This document shows positions 16,186 through 24,619 of a stretch of 64,000 bases of DNA, in pieces. The stretch comes from G965219965 sp965219965 (GTDB taxonomy: Bacteria > Pseudomonadota > Alphaproteobacteria > RS24). Made by a program: the position numbers and the translations under genes. The notes beneath the pieces are model-generated. The model was not told where the DNA came from and ran no database searches. It worked only from the letters and a program-made list of their open reading frames with translations. Within the stretch, counting starts at the first letter, position 1. Each line of letters opens with the position of its first letter. Where the stretch lies: NCBI GenBank assembly GCA_965219965.1, contig OZ244796.1:1178001-1242000 (forward strand), given 5' to 3'.

Positions 16186-16962
16186 ATGACACAATTAACC
16201 GACAAACAGCAGCAAGAAAAGCTGGTTTTGGTGGCCGAAAATAACGGGCTTGAGGTTCGCAATATCGGCAAAAGCTACGCCAAACGGCCCGTGGTGCGAA
16301 ATGTGTCACTGCAGCTTCAGCGCAGTGAGGTTTTAGGCTTGCTTGGACCCAATGGGGCGGGCAAAACCACCTGTTTTTATATGATAACGGGCCTTATCAA
16401 TGCCGATTATGGCCAAATTCTTTTGGACGGCGAAGACATCACCCATTTGCCCATGTATCGCCGTGCGCGTGCAGGGCTAGGCTATCTGCCCCAAGAGGCC
16501 TCTATTTTTCGTGGCCTGAGCGTGGAAGATAATATCCGTGCCGTTTTGGAAGTGGCCGAGCCGAATTTGGAAATGCGCGAAAAGCGGCTGGAAGAATTGC
16601 TCGCTGATTTTACCATTTCCCATTTGCGCCGCACACCCGGCATCGCGCTTTCAGGCGGGGAACGCCGCCGCGTGGAAATTGCCCGCGCCCTCGCCCATAA
16701 TCCGGGCTTTATTTTACTAGACGAACCCTTCGCCGGCATTGACCCGATTGCGGTGGACGAAATCCGCGAGCTTGTCACCGCGCTCAAAGAACGCCATATC
16801 GGTATTCTGATTACCGACCATAATGTGCGCGAGACCTTAAAAATTATTGACCGTGCGCTTATTATTCATGATGGGCAAGTGCTGATGGAAGGCACGCCCG
16901 ATGAAGTGATAACCCATGATGAAGTCCGCCGCCTTTATTTGGGCGACCAGTTCAAAATATAA
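16186..16962 (+). CDS. lptB: LPS export ABC transporter ATPase LptB
   Basis: An ABC ATPase of 258 residues that powers LPS extraction with LptFG. Walker A is GPNGAGKTT, the Q-loop lies in YLPQEASIF, the signature is LSGGERRR, Walker B and D-loop are ILLDEPFAGIDP, and the switch His is in LITDHNV. The LptB-specific EASIFRGLSVEDNI and C-terminal EVRRLYLGDQFKI are present. I chose ATG 16186; a TTG at 16147 would add 13 residues without homology. It is downstream of the LptC-LptA fusion and upstream of hpf, the common alphaproteobacterial order. lptF and lptG are not in the window. Confidence 0.96.
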   Translation: MTQLTDKQQQEKLVLVAENNGLEVRNIGKSYAKRPVVRNVSLQLQRSEVLGLLGPNGAGKTTCFYMITGLINADYGQILLDGEDITHLPMYRRARAGLGYLPQEASIFRGLSVEDNIRAVLEVAEPNLEMREKRLEELLADFTISHLRRTPGIALSGGERRRVEIARALAHNPGFILLDEPFAGIDPIAVDEIRELVTALKERHIGILITDHNVRETLKIIDRALIIHDGQVLMEGTPDEVITHDEVRRLYLGDQFKI

Positions 16963-16982
16963 ATTAAGCAGAGGAAAAAACG

Positions 16983-17570
16983 ATGCAAATACAAATTACA
17001 GGCAAACATATTGAAACCGGTGACGCGCTGCGTAAACATGTTGAAGAGCAGGTGGAAGCGGGCATTTCAAAATATTTTGAGCGCGGGGCGGAAGTCAATG
17101 TGACCTTTTCCAAACAAGGCCATGCCTTTCGTTCCGATTGCATTGTGCATTTAGATAGCGGCTTGCGCGTGCAGGCCAGTGGCGATGACACGGATGTTTA
17201 TGCGTGTTTTGAAAAAGGGCTGGTAAAAATTGAAAAGCAGTTGCGCCGCTATAAAAGACGGCTGAAAAATCATCATGCCGATAAGGCGGGCCGTCAAATT
17301 CTCAACCAAATGGCGACTGAACACACATTGGCCTCTGAACCCGATGACAGCGAGCTACCAGAAGAATATCAACCCGTAACGGTGGCCGAAACGCCGGTTA
17401 ATGTGCCAAAACTCTCGGTCAGTGACGCAGTGATGCAAATGGAATTAGCCCATATTCCATTTTTGATTTTCAGAAATGCCGCACATGGCAACATTAACAT
17501 TGTCCATCGCCGCGATGATGGTCATATTGGCTGGATAGACATTCCGCAGGATTTGCCGCAAGATAAATAG
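16983..17570 (+). CDS. hpf: Ribosome hibernation promoting factor, long form
   Basis: A 195-residue long HPF. The N-terminal domain (about 1-100; MQIQITGKHIETGDALRKHVEEQVEAG) binds the 30S decoding region and blocks tRNA and mRNA sites. A charged linker follows. The C-terminal domain (about 135-190; VSDAVMQMELAHIPFLIFRNAAHGNINIVHRRDDGHIGWI) dimerises to form 100S ribosomes. GCAGAGGAAAAAACG precedes ATG 16983 and gives a clear Shine-Dalgarno. It lies between lptB and ptsN, as in many proteobacteria, where stress or nitrogen signals link the group. Confidence 0.95.
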   Translation: MQIQITGKHIETGDALRKHVEEQVEAGISKYFERGAEVNVTFSKQGHAFRSDCIVHLDSGLRVQASGDDTDVYACFEKGLVKIEKQLRRYKRRLKNHHADKAGRQILNQMATEHTLASEPDDSELPEEYQPVTVAETPVNVPKLSVSDAVMQMELAHIPFLIFRNAAHGNINIVHRRDDGHIGWIDIPQDLPQDK

Positions 17571-17617
17571 CCCAGCTGATTTTTCATTTATCCGACATTG
17601 AACGAGATAATTTCAAA

Positions 17618-18079
17618 GTGAATATCGCAGATTTTCTCAAACGTGAAAATGTTCATGCGGCTTTGCCCGCGCAAAGTCTCAAAGGCGTTTTGCAAACGCT
17701 GGCGGAGCTGGCCGAAGCGCAATGTGGTCTCAACGCACGGGCTTTGTTTGACATCCTAAACGCCCGCGAGCAGCTTGGCACGACCGGCATTGGCAATGGC
17801 ATTGCCATTCCGCATGGCAAGCCCGATGGGCTGGACAATTTATGCGCGCTTTTTGCCCGCCTTGAAACGCCCATAGATTATGGCGCGATAGATGGCAAGC
17901 CCGTAGATATTGTCTTTCTCCTGCTCGCGCCCGAAACGGCGGGCGCACAACATCTCAAAGCCCTCGCCCGCATTTCGCGGCTGATGCGCCAAGAGACCAT
18001 CATCACCCGCCTACGCGCCAGCAAAGACGCCGAAACCCTCTACACCACCCTCACCGCCACCGATGCGGATACGGAGTAA
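17618..18079 (+). CDS. ptsN: PTS IIA-like nitrogen regulatory protein
   Basis: EIIA(Ntr), 153 residues, a phosphocarrier in the nitrogen-related PTS that regulates potassium transport and stress responses rather than sugar uptake. The phosphorylated His is H66 in GNGIAIPHGKPD, preceded by NAREQLGTTGIG, both family hallmarks. Start is GTG 17618. It lies 48 bp after hpf. HPr and a mannose-type EIIA lie 24 kb away; no PtsP (EI-Ntr) is in the window. Confidence 0.95.
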   Translation: MNIADFLKRENVHAALPAQSLKGVLQTLAELAEAQCGLNARALFDILNAREQLGTTGIGNGIAIPHGKPDGLDNLCALFARLETPIDYGAIDGKPVDIVFLLLAPETAGAQHLKALARISRLMRQETIITRLRASKDAETLYTTLTATDADTE

Positions 18080-18110
18080 GGGCGCGGTAAGGGCGCGGTA
18101 AGGGCGCAGG
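18076..18110. repeat. Short GC-rich tandem repeat after ptsN
   Basis: Three copies of an 11-nt GGGCGCGGTAA-like unit begin at the ptsN stop codon, the last one degenerate. No function is visible. Confidence 0.7.
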
Positions 18111-18114
18111 TTAG

Positions 18115-18407
18115 CTAAAGCAAAGCCGCAATATCACGGCGGCCATCTAATATGCGTACAATATTCAAAGCTGTTGCATCAGCGTGATAGGCAATCACAA
18201 AATGTTTGACGAAAAAAACCTAACGGGCTTCTGCGTTAAATCTTCACGCACCCGTCCCAAATCGGGATTTTCGGTCAGCGTGTCAATGGCACGAGAAATA
18301 TCCGCAATGATGCGATCTGCCGCGTTCCAATTATCATAGGCAATATATTCGTGAATGGCCTCTAAATCGTCATTCGCTTCTTCCGTAAGCGCGTAATTAA
18401 GAGGCAT
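18115..18407 (-). pseudogene. parE: ParE-family toxin, frameshifted in a T7 run
   Basis: A RelE/ParE-superfamily toxin partner of parD. The first frame encodes MPLNYALTEEANDDLEAIHEYIA ... NPDLGRVREDLTQKPVRFF. A single missing T in a seven-T run (A run 18212-18218 on the given strand) moves the rest, VKHFVIAYHADATALNIVRILDGRRDIAALL, to another frame ending at TAG 18115-18117. Restored length is 97 residues, normal for ParE, which poisons DNA gyrase. The start overlaps the parD end, as usual for antitoxin-toxin operons. If real, the frameshift would remove the C-terminal beta-strand core and inactivate the toxin; a read error in the homopolymer is equally plausible. Confidence 0.85.
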
Positions 18408-18663
18408 TGCGTTTTCTTTTTGCAATTTTCTCCATCAGCCGACGATACACTTCTTCGCCCGGAATGGTTTGCCCCGCCTCTATCTGGTCAAGGCCCACTT
18501 GGATTTTTTCATTAAGCAATTTAATTTGCTCTTGCTTGAGCGCGTCTTGCTCGGCGAGCAGGCGCAGGCCTTCGCGCACCACTTCGCTAGACGAGCTATA
18601 ATGGCCACTGGCCACCTTATCGGCAATCATGGCTTCAAGTTCGGGTGTCAGTGAGATATTCAT
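18397..18663 (-). CDS. parD: ParD-family antitoxin
   Basis: An 88-residue ribbon-helix-helix antitoxin. MNISLTPELEAMIADKVASGHYSSSSEVVREGLRLLAEQD is the standard ParD DNA-binding domain; the remainder is a helical toxin-binding tail (QEQIKLLNEKIQVGLDQIEAGQTIPGEEVYRRLMEKI). I chose ATG 18663, with AAAGGAG directly upstream, over a longer frame to 18732. The gene overlaps parE by 11 nt, so the two form an operon that ParD would repress. An AT-rich intergenic stretch upstream (about 18664-18850) likely contains promoter and operator. Confidence 0.93.
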   Translation of the reverse strand: MNISLTPELEAMIADKVASGHYSSSSEVVREGLRLLAEQDALKQEQIKLLNEKIQVGLDQIEAGQTIPGEEVYRRLMEKIAKRKRNAS

Positions 18664-18851
18664 ATCTGGCTCCTTTGGCTGGTTGACGCGGCGGTCAATA
18701 TACAAGTCAACACATAAATCAATGGCGGGCAATCCGCCCTACCGCGCATTTTAGCGCGAATAACAAAAATTAGCAATAATTGTTATCGGGCTGTTTTGCC
18801 CCCTATATCCGCTATATAATAGAGTGCGTAGGCATGGTGATATTGAAAAAA

Positions 18852-19091
18852 TTACAATCTTTTCTTAGAAAACGCTCTTCCCGACCCAGATTTAAGATAT
18901 TTTTCAAACTCAAATGCTTTCTTTTCATCTGTGAAGGCAATATATGTTTTTAAGCGCCAGGGTTTGTATTTAGATGTATATGGAACTTCGCCAGCATTGT
19001 GCTTAATTAGGCGTGCATCTATATCACCCGTAATGCCAGTATAGTAACGGTCTTTATCCGTTTTGCTTTGCAAAATATAAACGTATTTCAT
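18852..19091 (-). CDS. GIY-YIG domain protein
   Basis: A 79-residue single-domain GIY-YIG superfamily protein of the YhbQ/UvrC-like small type. The motif appears as KYVYILQSKTDKDRYYTGITGDIDARLIKHN, with YVY and YTG in place of GIY and YIG, and the conserved Arg (R28) and Asn (N32). Then comes SKYKPWRLKTYIAFTDEKKAFEFEKYLKSGSGRAFSKKRL. Such proteins are putative nucleases, often near mobile DNA, with unknown substrate. The sequence is more AT-rich than its neighbours and lies near parDE and a tRNA, which fits a small accessory spot. Confidence 0.88.
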   Translation of the reverse strand: MKYVYILQSKTDKDRYYTGITGDIDARLIKHNAGEVPYTSKYKPWRLKTYIAFTDEKKAFEFEKYLKSGSGRAFSKKRL

Positions 19092-19227
19092 GGTGCGGTT
19101 ATAGTCCGCCTACGTTGCTGACACAACTACGGCGCGACAGCTTACTTCTAATTATTCCCTTTGCTCGCCAAGTTTCCGTCGGAACGACCCGTGCGGCTCG
19201 CCGAGCCGAAGCGCGAAGCGCGTAGGC

Positions 19228-19303
<76 letters not shown>

Positions 19304-19403
19304 TTTGTAAATTGTCACCCGCCTAAAATCGCGTCGCCTAAAATCGCGCCCGCCGCAACCGCCGCACCGCCCTTCGCCCCACATAGAGGGCGGGGAAAAT
19401 ATA

Positions 19404-19865
19404 TCAGCTATCCTCTTCTTCAATCAGCGTGACGTCATCATCTATATTTTCATCATCGTCAACATCCACATCATCTACGCCGAATTCTTCCAATGGGGCG
19501 GCCACATTATCCACCGCGTCCACATTTTCATCATCCATATTGGCATTTTCGCCTTCCACCAGCGCGTCCAGCGAAATTTCATCTGCCTCCGCCTCTGCGG
19601 CGTCATCGGCCTCGCCGACTTCATCCGTTTCACCCACCGCCGCATCGGCTTTCGCGCCAACGCCCGCCGCCGCTGCCGCCGCCCGTGCCGCGCCCATTTC
19701 AGAAGCGGGCTTCGTATTGGCCTGCATCGGGGCTTGCGCCATGAGTTCTACGGGGTCAACGCTATGCCCACATTTGGGGCAGGTAATGGGTGCTTTGTTA
19801 AAATCGTAAAACCGCCCATCGCAGGAATCGCATATGCGTTTTACGCCAAGATTTTCTTTTGCCAC
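19404..19865 (-). CDS. TIGR02300-family zinc-ribbon protein with acidic tail
   Basis: A 153-residue protein of a family restricted to alphaproteobacteria (TIGR02300). The N-terminus MAKENLGVKRICDSCDGRFYDFNKAPITCPKCG contains C12-x2-C15 and C29-x2-C32, a probable zinc ribbon. After about residue 40 the sequence is Ala-rich then strongly acidic (DEVGEADDAAEAEADEISLD ... DDVDVDDDENIDDDVTLIEEEDS), probably disordered. GTG 19865 gives the family N-terminus; the longer frame to 19928 does not. Function unknown; a nucleic-acid or RNA polymerase-associated role is only a guess. It is divergent from aroA. Confidence 0.88.
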   Translation of the reverse strand: MAKENLGVKRICDSCDGRFYDFNKAPITCPKCGHSVDPVELMAQAPMQANTKPASEMGAARAAAAAAGVGAKADAAVGETDEVGEADDAAEAEADEISLDALVEGENANMDDENVDAVDNVAAPLEEFGVDDVDVDDDENIDDDVTLIEEEDS

Positions 19866-20025
19866 GGGGAAACCTCTTAAAATCCACTCAACCACCACCC
19901 CCTTGCCACAGCCGCTTGCCTCTGTCAAAAAGTTTAGTGCATTTTTTTGCTTTTTTATCGGTTCAATTCATGGGATTAAAGGAACAGCCGCATAAAAGCA
20001 CCATGAAAGCACGAGGAAGGCGCGT

Positions 20026-21381
20026 ATGGCGATGACGAAAACCGACCCCCCCCAGCCTGCCACGGCTTCGCCTGCCCCAAAGCCGCTAACGGGCGATGCG
20101 ACCCCGCCCGCCGATAAGTCCATTTCGCACCGCGCCCTGATTTTAGGGGCTTTGGCGCAAGGCCAAACCCAAATTAGCGGCCTGCTGGAAAGCCATGATG
20201 TATTGGCCACAGCCGCTGCCGTGCGGGCATTAGGGGCTGATACCCGCCGCGCTGAGGACGGCACATGGCACGTCACCGGATGCGGCACGGGCGGGTTAAA
20301 AAACCCCGAAAAACCGCTTAATTTTGGCAATTCTGGCACTTCGGCGCGGCTGCTCATGGGCGCAATCGCGGGCCACCCGATAACCGCCCATTGTTGCGGC
20401 GATGCTTCCCTGTCGGTTCGCCCGATGGAGCGCGTCACCGCCCCGCTCAGTCAAATGGGCGCACGCTTTGAGCCAGACAATTACCTGCCCCTCACCCTGC
20501 ATGGCGCACCGCGTGCTTTGCCTTTGGCCTATACGCTGCCCGTCCCTTCGGCGCAGGTGAAGTCGGCGATATTGCTCGCAGGCCTCAATGCGGCGGGGAA
20601 AACCAGTGTCACCGAGCCGCAAGCCAGCCGCGACCACACCGAGCGGCTTTTGCGCCTCTTTGGCGCGGAATGCGAAACCGAGCAAACCGACAAGGGCGTG
20701 CAAACCACGCTGACGGGGCAAACCCCTCTGCACGGCACAACCCTCAGCGTGGCCGCCGACCCGTCTTCGGCGGCTTTTGCGGTGGTGGCGGCTTTGCTTG
20801 TGCCGCACTCGCGCATCACACTGAAAAATATCCTCACCAATCCGCACCGCGATGGGCTATGGCACACATTGCGCGACATGGGCGCGGCGATTGAAACCAC
20901 CAACCCCCGCGACATAAGCGGCGAAAGCGTTACCGATATGACCATAACCGCCAGCGCGTTGACGGGCATAGATGTGCCAGCCGCCCGTGCTGTGTCTATG
21001 ATTGATGAATATCCCATTCTCGCCATAGCCGCCGCCTGTGCCAAAGGCCAAACCCGCCTGCATGGTTTGGGCGAATTGCGCGTGAAAGAAAGCGACCGCC
21101 TCGCCGCCATTATTAACGGCCTGCGGGCCAATGGCGTGACGGTTGACGAAACCGAAGACGGCATGGTCATTCACGGGGCGGGCGACAACAAACCCAAAGG
21201 CGGCGGCATGGTGCAAACCCATTTTGACCACCGCATCGCTATGAGCTTTTTAATTTTGGGGCTGGCCGCGCAACAACCCGTGCAAATAGATGACACGCGC
21301 ATGATTGCCACCAGCTTTCCCAATTTCTTTGACTTCATGGCCGAACTCGGCGCGAATTTTGAGCAGGAAAAAAATGCCTGA
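20026..21381 (+). CDS. aroA: 3-phosphoshikimate 1-carboxyvinyltransferase (EPSP synthase)
   Basis: Sixth step of the shikimate pathway: condenses shikimate-3-phosphate with PEP. 451 residues, two-domain inside-out barrel. PADKSISHR (about 28-36) holds the catalytic Lys, GNSGTSARLLMG (about 101-112) the PEP-binding loop, SAQVKSAILLAGL the shikimate loop, and RDHTERLL a motif associated with class II enzymes. SMIDEYPILAIAAA and KESDRLAAI complete the active site. GAGGAAGG precedes ATG 20026. The gene overlaps cmk by 8 nt and heads the aroA-cmk-rpsA-ihfB cluster. The loop Gly that CP4-like enzymes replace with Ala is retained here. Confidence 0.96.
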   Translation: MAMTKTDPPQPATASPAPKPLTGDATPPADKSISHRALILGALAQGQTQISGLLESHDVLATAAAVRALGADTRRAEDGTWHVTGCGTGGLKNPEKPLNFGNSGTSARLLMGAIAGHPITAHCCGDASLSVRPMERVTAPLSQMGARFEPDNYLPLTLHGAPRALPLAYTLPVPSAQVKSAILLAGLNAAGKTSVTEPQASRDHTERLLRLFGAECETEQTDKGVQTTLTGQTPLHGTTLSVAADPSSAAFAVVAALLVPHSRITLKNILTNPHRDGLWHTLRDMGAAIETTNPRDISGESVTDMTITASALTGIDVPAARAVSMIDEYPILAIAAACAKGQTRLHGLGELRVKESDRLAAIINGLRANGVTVDETEDGMVIHGAGDNKPKGGGMVQTHFDHRIAMSFLILGLAAQQPVQIDDTRMIATSFPNFFDFMAELGANFEQEKNA

Positions 21382-22051
21382 TAAAATCCCGACCACGCCC
21401 CCCATCATTGCTATTGATGGCCCCGCCGCCGCAGGTAAAAGCACTTTGGCGAAAAAGCTCGCCGCTCATTTTAATTTTGCCCATTTAGACACTGGCTCGC
21501 TTTATCGTGGGCTGGCGCATTTGGTCACCCAAGCGGGCGGCGACCCGTCTTGCGTGGACGATGTGTTGCAAGCGGTCGGCCAATTTGACCCTGATAAAAT
21601 TGACCGCGCCGCCATTCGCACTGCCGAAATTGGCTTGGCTGCCGCCAAGCTGGCCGTTTTGCCGCAAGCACGGGCGCAAATTCTCACCTTTCAGCGCGAT
21701 TTTGCCGCCCAGCCGCCGCATGGTAAAAAGGGTGCGGTGCTTGATGGGCGCGATATTGGCACGGTGGTTTGCCCGCAGGCTGATGCGAAGATTTTCATTG
21801 AGGCCAACGCGCAAACCCGCGCTCACCGCCGTTGGTTGGAGCTTAAAGCCCGCACCGCCGCCGAAACCCCTTCCCAAGCCCAAGTGCTGGCCGATATTGT
21901 GGCCCGCGACAAGAGCGACCAGACCCGCAAAATCGCCCCGTTAAAAGCGGCTGAAGATGCCCTCTTGCTAAATACCTCTAATTTATCTATAGAAGAGGCA
22001 TTCAAAGCGGCTCTGGTGCTGGTGGTGGAAAAAATCCCCACTTTGGGCTAG
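21374..22051 (+). CDS. cmk: Cytidylate kinase
   Basis: A 225-residue NMP kinase that phosphorylates CMP and dCMP. The P-loop is IIAIDGPAAAGKSTLAKKLA (about 10-29), then HLDTGSLYRGLAHLV, and GAVLDGRDIGTVVCPQADAKIFIEA, both typical of Cmk. Start ATG 21374 lies inside the end of aroA and gives the family N-terminus; longer upstream frames are aroA sequence. Translation is probably coupled to aroA. rpsA follows after a 142-bp leader, as in most proteobacteria. Confidence 0.95.
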   Translation: MPDKIPTTPPIIAIDGPAAAGKSTLAKKLAAHFNFAHLDTGSLYRGLAHLVTQAGGDPSCVDDVLQAVGQFDPDKIDRAAIRTAEIGLAAAKLAVLPQARAQILTFQRDFAAQPPHGKKGAVLDGRDIGTVVCPQADAKIFIEANAQTRAHRRWLELKARTAAETPSQAQVLADIVARDKSDQTRKIAPLKAAEDALLLNTSNLSIEEAFKAALVLVVEKIPTLG

Positions 22052-22114
22052 AAATTCAACCCGCCCCGAATGACAGTGCCGCAATAAATGGGCATAAATT
22101 CTAAACATGCTTGG

Positions 22115-22163
22115 GCAAGGCCATGCGGCTTTGCGCTTGAAGACCATCGGTAGCGAAACCGAT
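22115..22163 (+). promoter_or_regulatory. Structured rpsA 5' leader (two hairpins)
   Basis: GCAAGGCC/GGCTTTGC (22115-22134, one G-U pair) and ATCGGT/ACCGAT (22146-22163) form successive hairpins ending about 20 nt before the Shine-Dalgarno at 22184. S1 represses its own translation through leader hairpins in E. coli; a similar role here is inference. Confidence 0.55.
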
Positions 22164-22193
22164 TGGCATAAATGTAATATGGCAGGAGTGACC

Positions 22194-24227
22194 GTGTCAG
22201 AAAACCAAACCCAGACGGGCATGAATCCGTCCGTAGAAGATTTTGCCTCTATGCTTAATGAAAGCATGGCTCATAATGAAGCTGTTGAAGGCAGTGTTGT
22301 GAAAGGCCGCGTGACGGCGATTGAAAATGATTTAGTCATTATTGATGTTGGCTTAAAAACCGAAGGCCGTGTGCCATTGCGCGAATTTGCGATGGCGGGT
22401 CAAGAGCCGCAAGTGGCGATTGGCGATGAGGTGGAAGTTTATCTTGACCATATTGAAAACGCACTTGGCGAAGCAGTTTTGTCACGCGATAAAGCACGCC
22501 GTGAAGAAAGCTGGACCACGCTTGAGAAAAATTTTGAAGCCAATGAACGTGTTGAAGGTGTTATTTTTGGCCGCGTCAAAGGCGGCTTTACGGTTGACCT
22601 CAATGGCGCGACTGCCTTCCTCCCCGGCAGTCAAGTGGACATCCGCCCCGTGCGCGACATCACCCCGTTAATGAACACCCCGCAGCCTTTTCAAATTCTA
22701 AAAATGGACAGGCGGCGCGGCAATATCGTTGTTTCGCGCCGTGCGGTTATGGAAGAAACCCGCGCTGAGGATCGCAATAAAATTGTATCTAACCTCAAAG
22801 AGGGCCAAGTCACCGAAGGCGTGGTGAAGAACATCACCGATTATGGCGCATTTGTGGATTTGGGCGGCATTGACGGGCTATTGCATGTCACTGATATTGC
22901 ATGGCGGCGCATTAACCACCCGTCTGAAATGCTGACCATTGGCGAAACGATTCAGGTGCAGGTGGTGAAAATCAATCATGACAGCATGCGTATCAGTCTT
23001 GGCATGAAGCAAATGGAAAATGACCCATGGGAAGGCGCGGAAGGCAAATTCCCGCTTGGCCAGCGTTTTAGCGGACGTGTGACCAATATCACTGATTATG
23101 GGGCTTTTGTTGAACTTTATGACGGGGTTGAAGGGCTTATCCATGTATCGGAAATGAGCTGGGTGAAGAAAAATGTGCATCCGGGCAAAATTGTTTCCAC
23201 CTCGCAAGAAGTAGAAGTCATGGTGCTGGAAGTGGATAGCGCGAAGCGGCGCATTTCGCTTGGCCTTAAACAATGTATGGATAATCCATGGGACAGCTTT
23301 GCCGAGCGTTATCCGGTTGGCACAAAGCTCAATGGTGAAGTTAAAAACATTACTGAATTTGGTCTTTTTATTGGGCTGGATAATGATGTGGACGGCATGG
23401 TGCATATGTCGGATTTGGATTGGAATCAAAGCGGCGAAGACGCGCTGGCGCAATATAATAGAGGCCAAATGGTTGATGCCATTGTGCTGGACATAGACAT
23501 TGAAAAAGAACGTATCAGTCTTGGCATTAAGCAATTAGACAGCGACCCGCTAGAAGAAATTGGCAAGCTCAAGCGCGGCGAAACCATTACCTGCACCGTC
23601 ACCGCCGTTAATGATAGCGGGCTTGATGTGACAGTGGGCGAAAAAGATTTTAAGGCTTTTATTCGGCGCGCCGATTTATCGCGTGACCGCGAAGACCAAC
23701 GCCCCGACCGTTTTTCGGTTGGCGACAAGCTAGATGCAATGGTGACAAGTTCCGACAACAAAGCCCGCCGTTTGGGGCTGTCCATTAAAGCATTGGAAAT
23801 TGCCGAAGAAAAAGAAGCCGTCGCCCAATATGGCTCATCAGCATCGGGCGCGTCTTTGGGTGATATTTTAGGCGCGGCACTGAGCGGTGATGAAGAAGCA
23901 GATGAAGCAGATAAAGCAAAACCCGCTAAAGCAGAAAAACCAAAAGCCAAAGCCAAAGAAAAAGCAGAGGAAAAACCCGCCGAATCCACTGAGCCAGAAG
24001 AAAAAGAAGCGGCAAAGCCGAAAGCAAAAGCGGAAACAGCGGCGAAAAAAGACAAACCTGCCGCTAAAGCCCCAGCAAAAGAAAAGGCCAAAGAGCCTGC
24101 CAAAGAAGCCAAAGCAAAAGCCGTCAAAACCAAAGAGGCGAAAGCGGATAAAGCAGACAAAGCCGACAAAGCAGATAAAGCGGATAAAAAAACCGCCAAA
24201 AAAGACGCGGAAAAGACGGAAAAATAG
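22194..24227 (+). CDS. rpsA: Ribosomal protein S1 with long Lys/Ala-rich C-terminal tail
   Basis: A 677-residue S1. Six S1 (OB-fold) RNA-binding domains are visible: VVKGRVTAIENDLVIIDVG, VIFGRVKGGFTVDLNG, VVKNITDYGAFVDLGG, RVTNITDYGAFVELYD, EVKNITEFGLFIGLDN and TVTAVNDSGLDVTVG. The two N-terminal ones bind the ribosome and the rest bind mRNA. I prefer GTG 22194 because AGGAG sits just upstream; ATG 22179 would place that site inside the gene, and ATG 22107 lies in a leader hairpin. After about residue 555 comes an unusual tail of some 120 residues, almost only K, A, E, D and P, ending with five ADK-type repeats. Alphaproteobacterial S1 is normally near 560-570 residues. Confidence 0.95.
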   Translation: MSENQTQTGMNPSVEDFASMLNESMAHNEAVEGSVVKGRVTAIENDLVIIDVGLKTEGRVPLREFAMAGQEPQVAIGDEVEVYLDHIENALGEAVLSRDKARREESWTTLEKNFEANERVEGVIFGRVKGGFTVDLNGATAFLPGSQVDIRPVRDITPLMNTPQPFQILKMDRRRGNIVVSRRAVMEETRAEDRNKIVSNLKEGQVTEGVVKNITDYGAFVDLGGIDGLLHVTDIAWRRINHPSEMLTIGETIQVQVVKINHDSMRISLGMKQMENDPWEGAEGKFPLGQRFSGRVTNITDYGAFVELYDGVEGLIHVSEMSWVKKNVHPGKIVSTSQEVEVMVLEVDSAKRRISLGLKQCMDNPWDSFAERYPVGTKLNGEVKNITEFGLFIGLDNDVDGMVHMSDLDWNQSGEDALAQYNRGQMVDAIVLDIDIEKERISLGIKQLDSDPLEEIGKLKRGETITCTVTAVNDSGLDVTVGEKDFKAFIRRADLSRDREDQRPDRFSVGDKLDAMVTSSDNKARRLGLSIKALEIAEEKEAVAQYGSSASGASLGDILGAALSGDEEADEADKAKPAKAEKPKAKAKEKAEEKPAESTEPEEKEAAKPKAKAETAAKKDKPAAKAPAKEKAKEPAKEAKAKAVKTKEAKADKADKADKADKADKKTAKKDAEKTEK

Positions 24228-24314
24228 CGTTTTTGCCCCGCATTTGGCGTTTTTGTTGCTTGACGTGGTCAAACCGCTTTGGCAATCTTGGTGGATATGT
24301 AAAAGGTGGCTGAT

Positions 24315-24596
24315 ATGATTAAATCCGAACTTGTGGTCGTCGTTGCCGATAAATATCCGCATCTTTACCAGCGTGATGTTGAGCGCGTGGTGAATACGAT
24401 TCTTGATGAAATTTCTGGCGCGTTGAGCAAAGGCAATCGGGTTGAATTGCGTGGCTTTGGTGCGTTTTCAGTGAAGCATCGGGATTCGCGCATTGGCCGC
24501 AATCCGCGCACGGGCGAAGCGGTCGCTGTGTCGGAAAAAAAAGTGCCTCTTTTCAAAACGGGCAAAGGTTTGCGCGACCGTCTCAATGAAAAATAA
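24315..24596 (+). CDS. ihfB: Integration host factor beta subunit
   Basis: A 93-residue DNA-bending protein of the HU/IHF family, partner of IhfA. MIKSELVVVVADKYPHLYQRDVERVVNTILDEISGALSKGNRVELRGFGAFSVKHRDSRIGRNPRTGEAVAVSEKKVPLFKTGKGLRDRLN matches IHF-beta along its length; GRNPRTGE is the minor-groove intercalating arm with the key Pro. I chose ATG 24315, giving the usual M-x-KSEL start with AAGG upstream, over GTG 24306. It follows rpsA, a conserved pairing, and precedes pyrF. Confidence 0.95.
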   Translation: MIKSELVVVVADKYPHLYQRDVERVVNTILDEISGALSKGNRVELRGFGAFSVKHRDSRIGRNPRTGEAVAVSEKKVPLFKTGKGLRDRLNEK

Positions 24597-24619
24597 AATA
24601 GAAAAATAAAATAAAATAA

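Noticed and set aside
19429..19809. Long serine-rich ORF opposite the TIGR02300 gene
   Set aside because: Antisense shadow of an acidic, alanine-rich coding region.
22107..22193. ATG 22107 or 22179 as start of rpsA
   Set aside because: 22107 lies inside a leader hairpin and 22179 would place the AGGAG site within the gene; GTG 22194 fits best.
23426..24199. Alanine/serine-rich minus-strand ORF opposite rpsA
   Set aside because: Mirror of the Lys/Ala tail and S1 repeats; no start site or family match.
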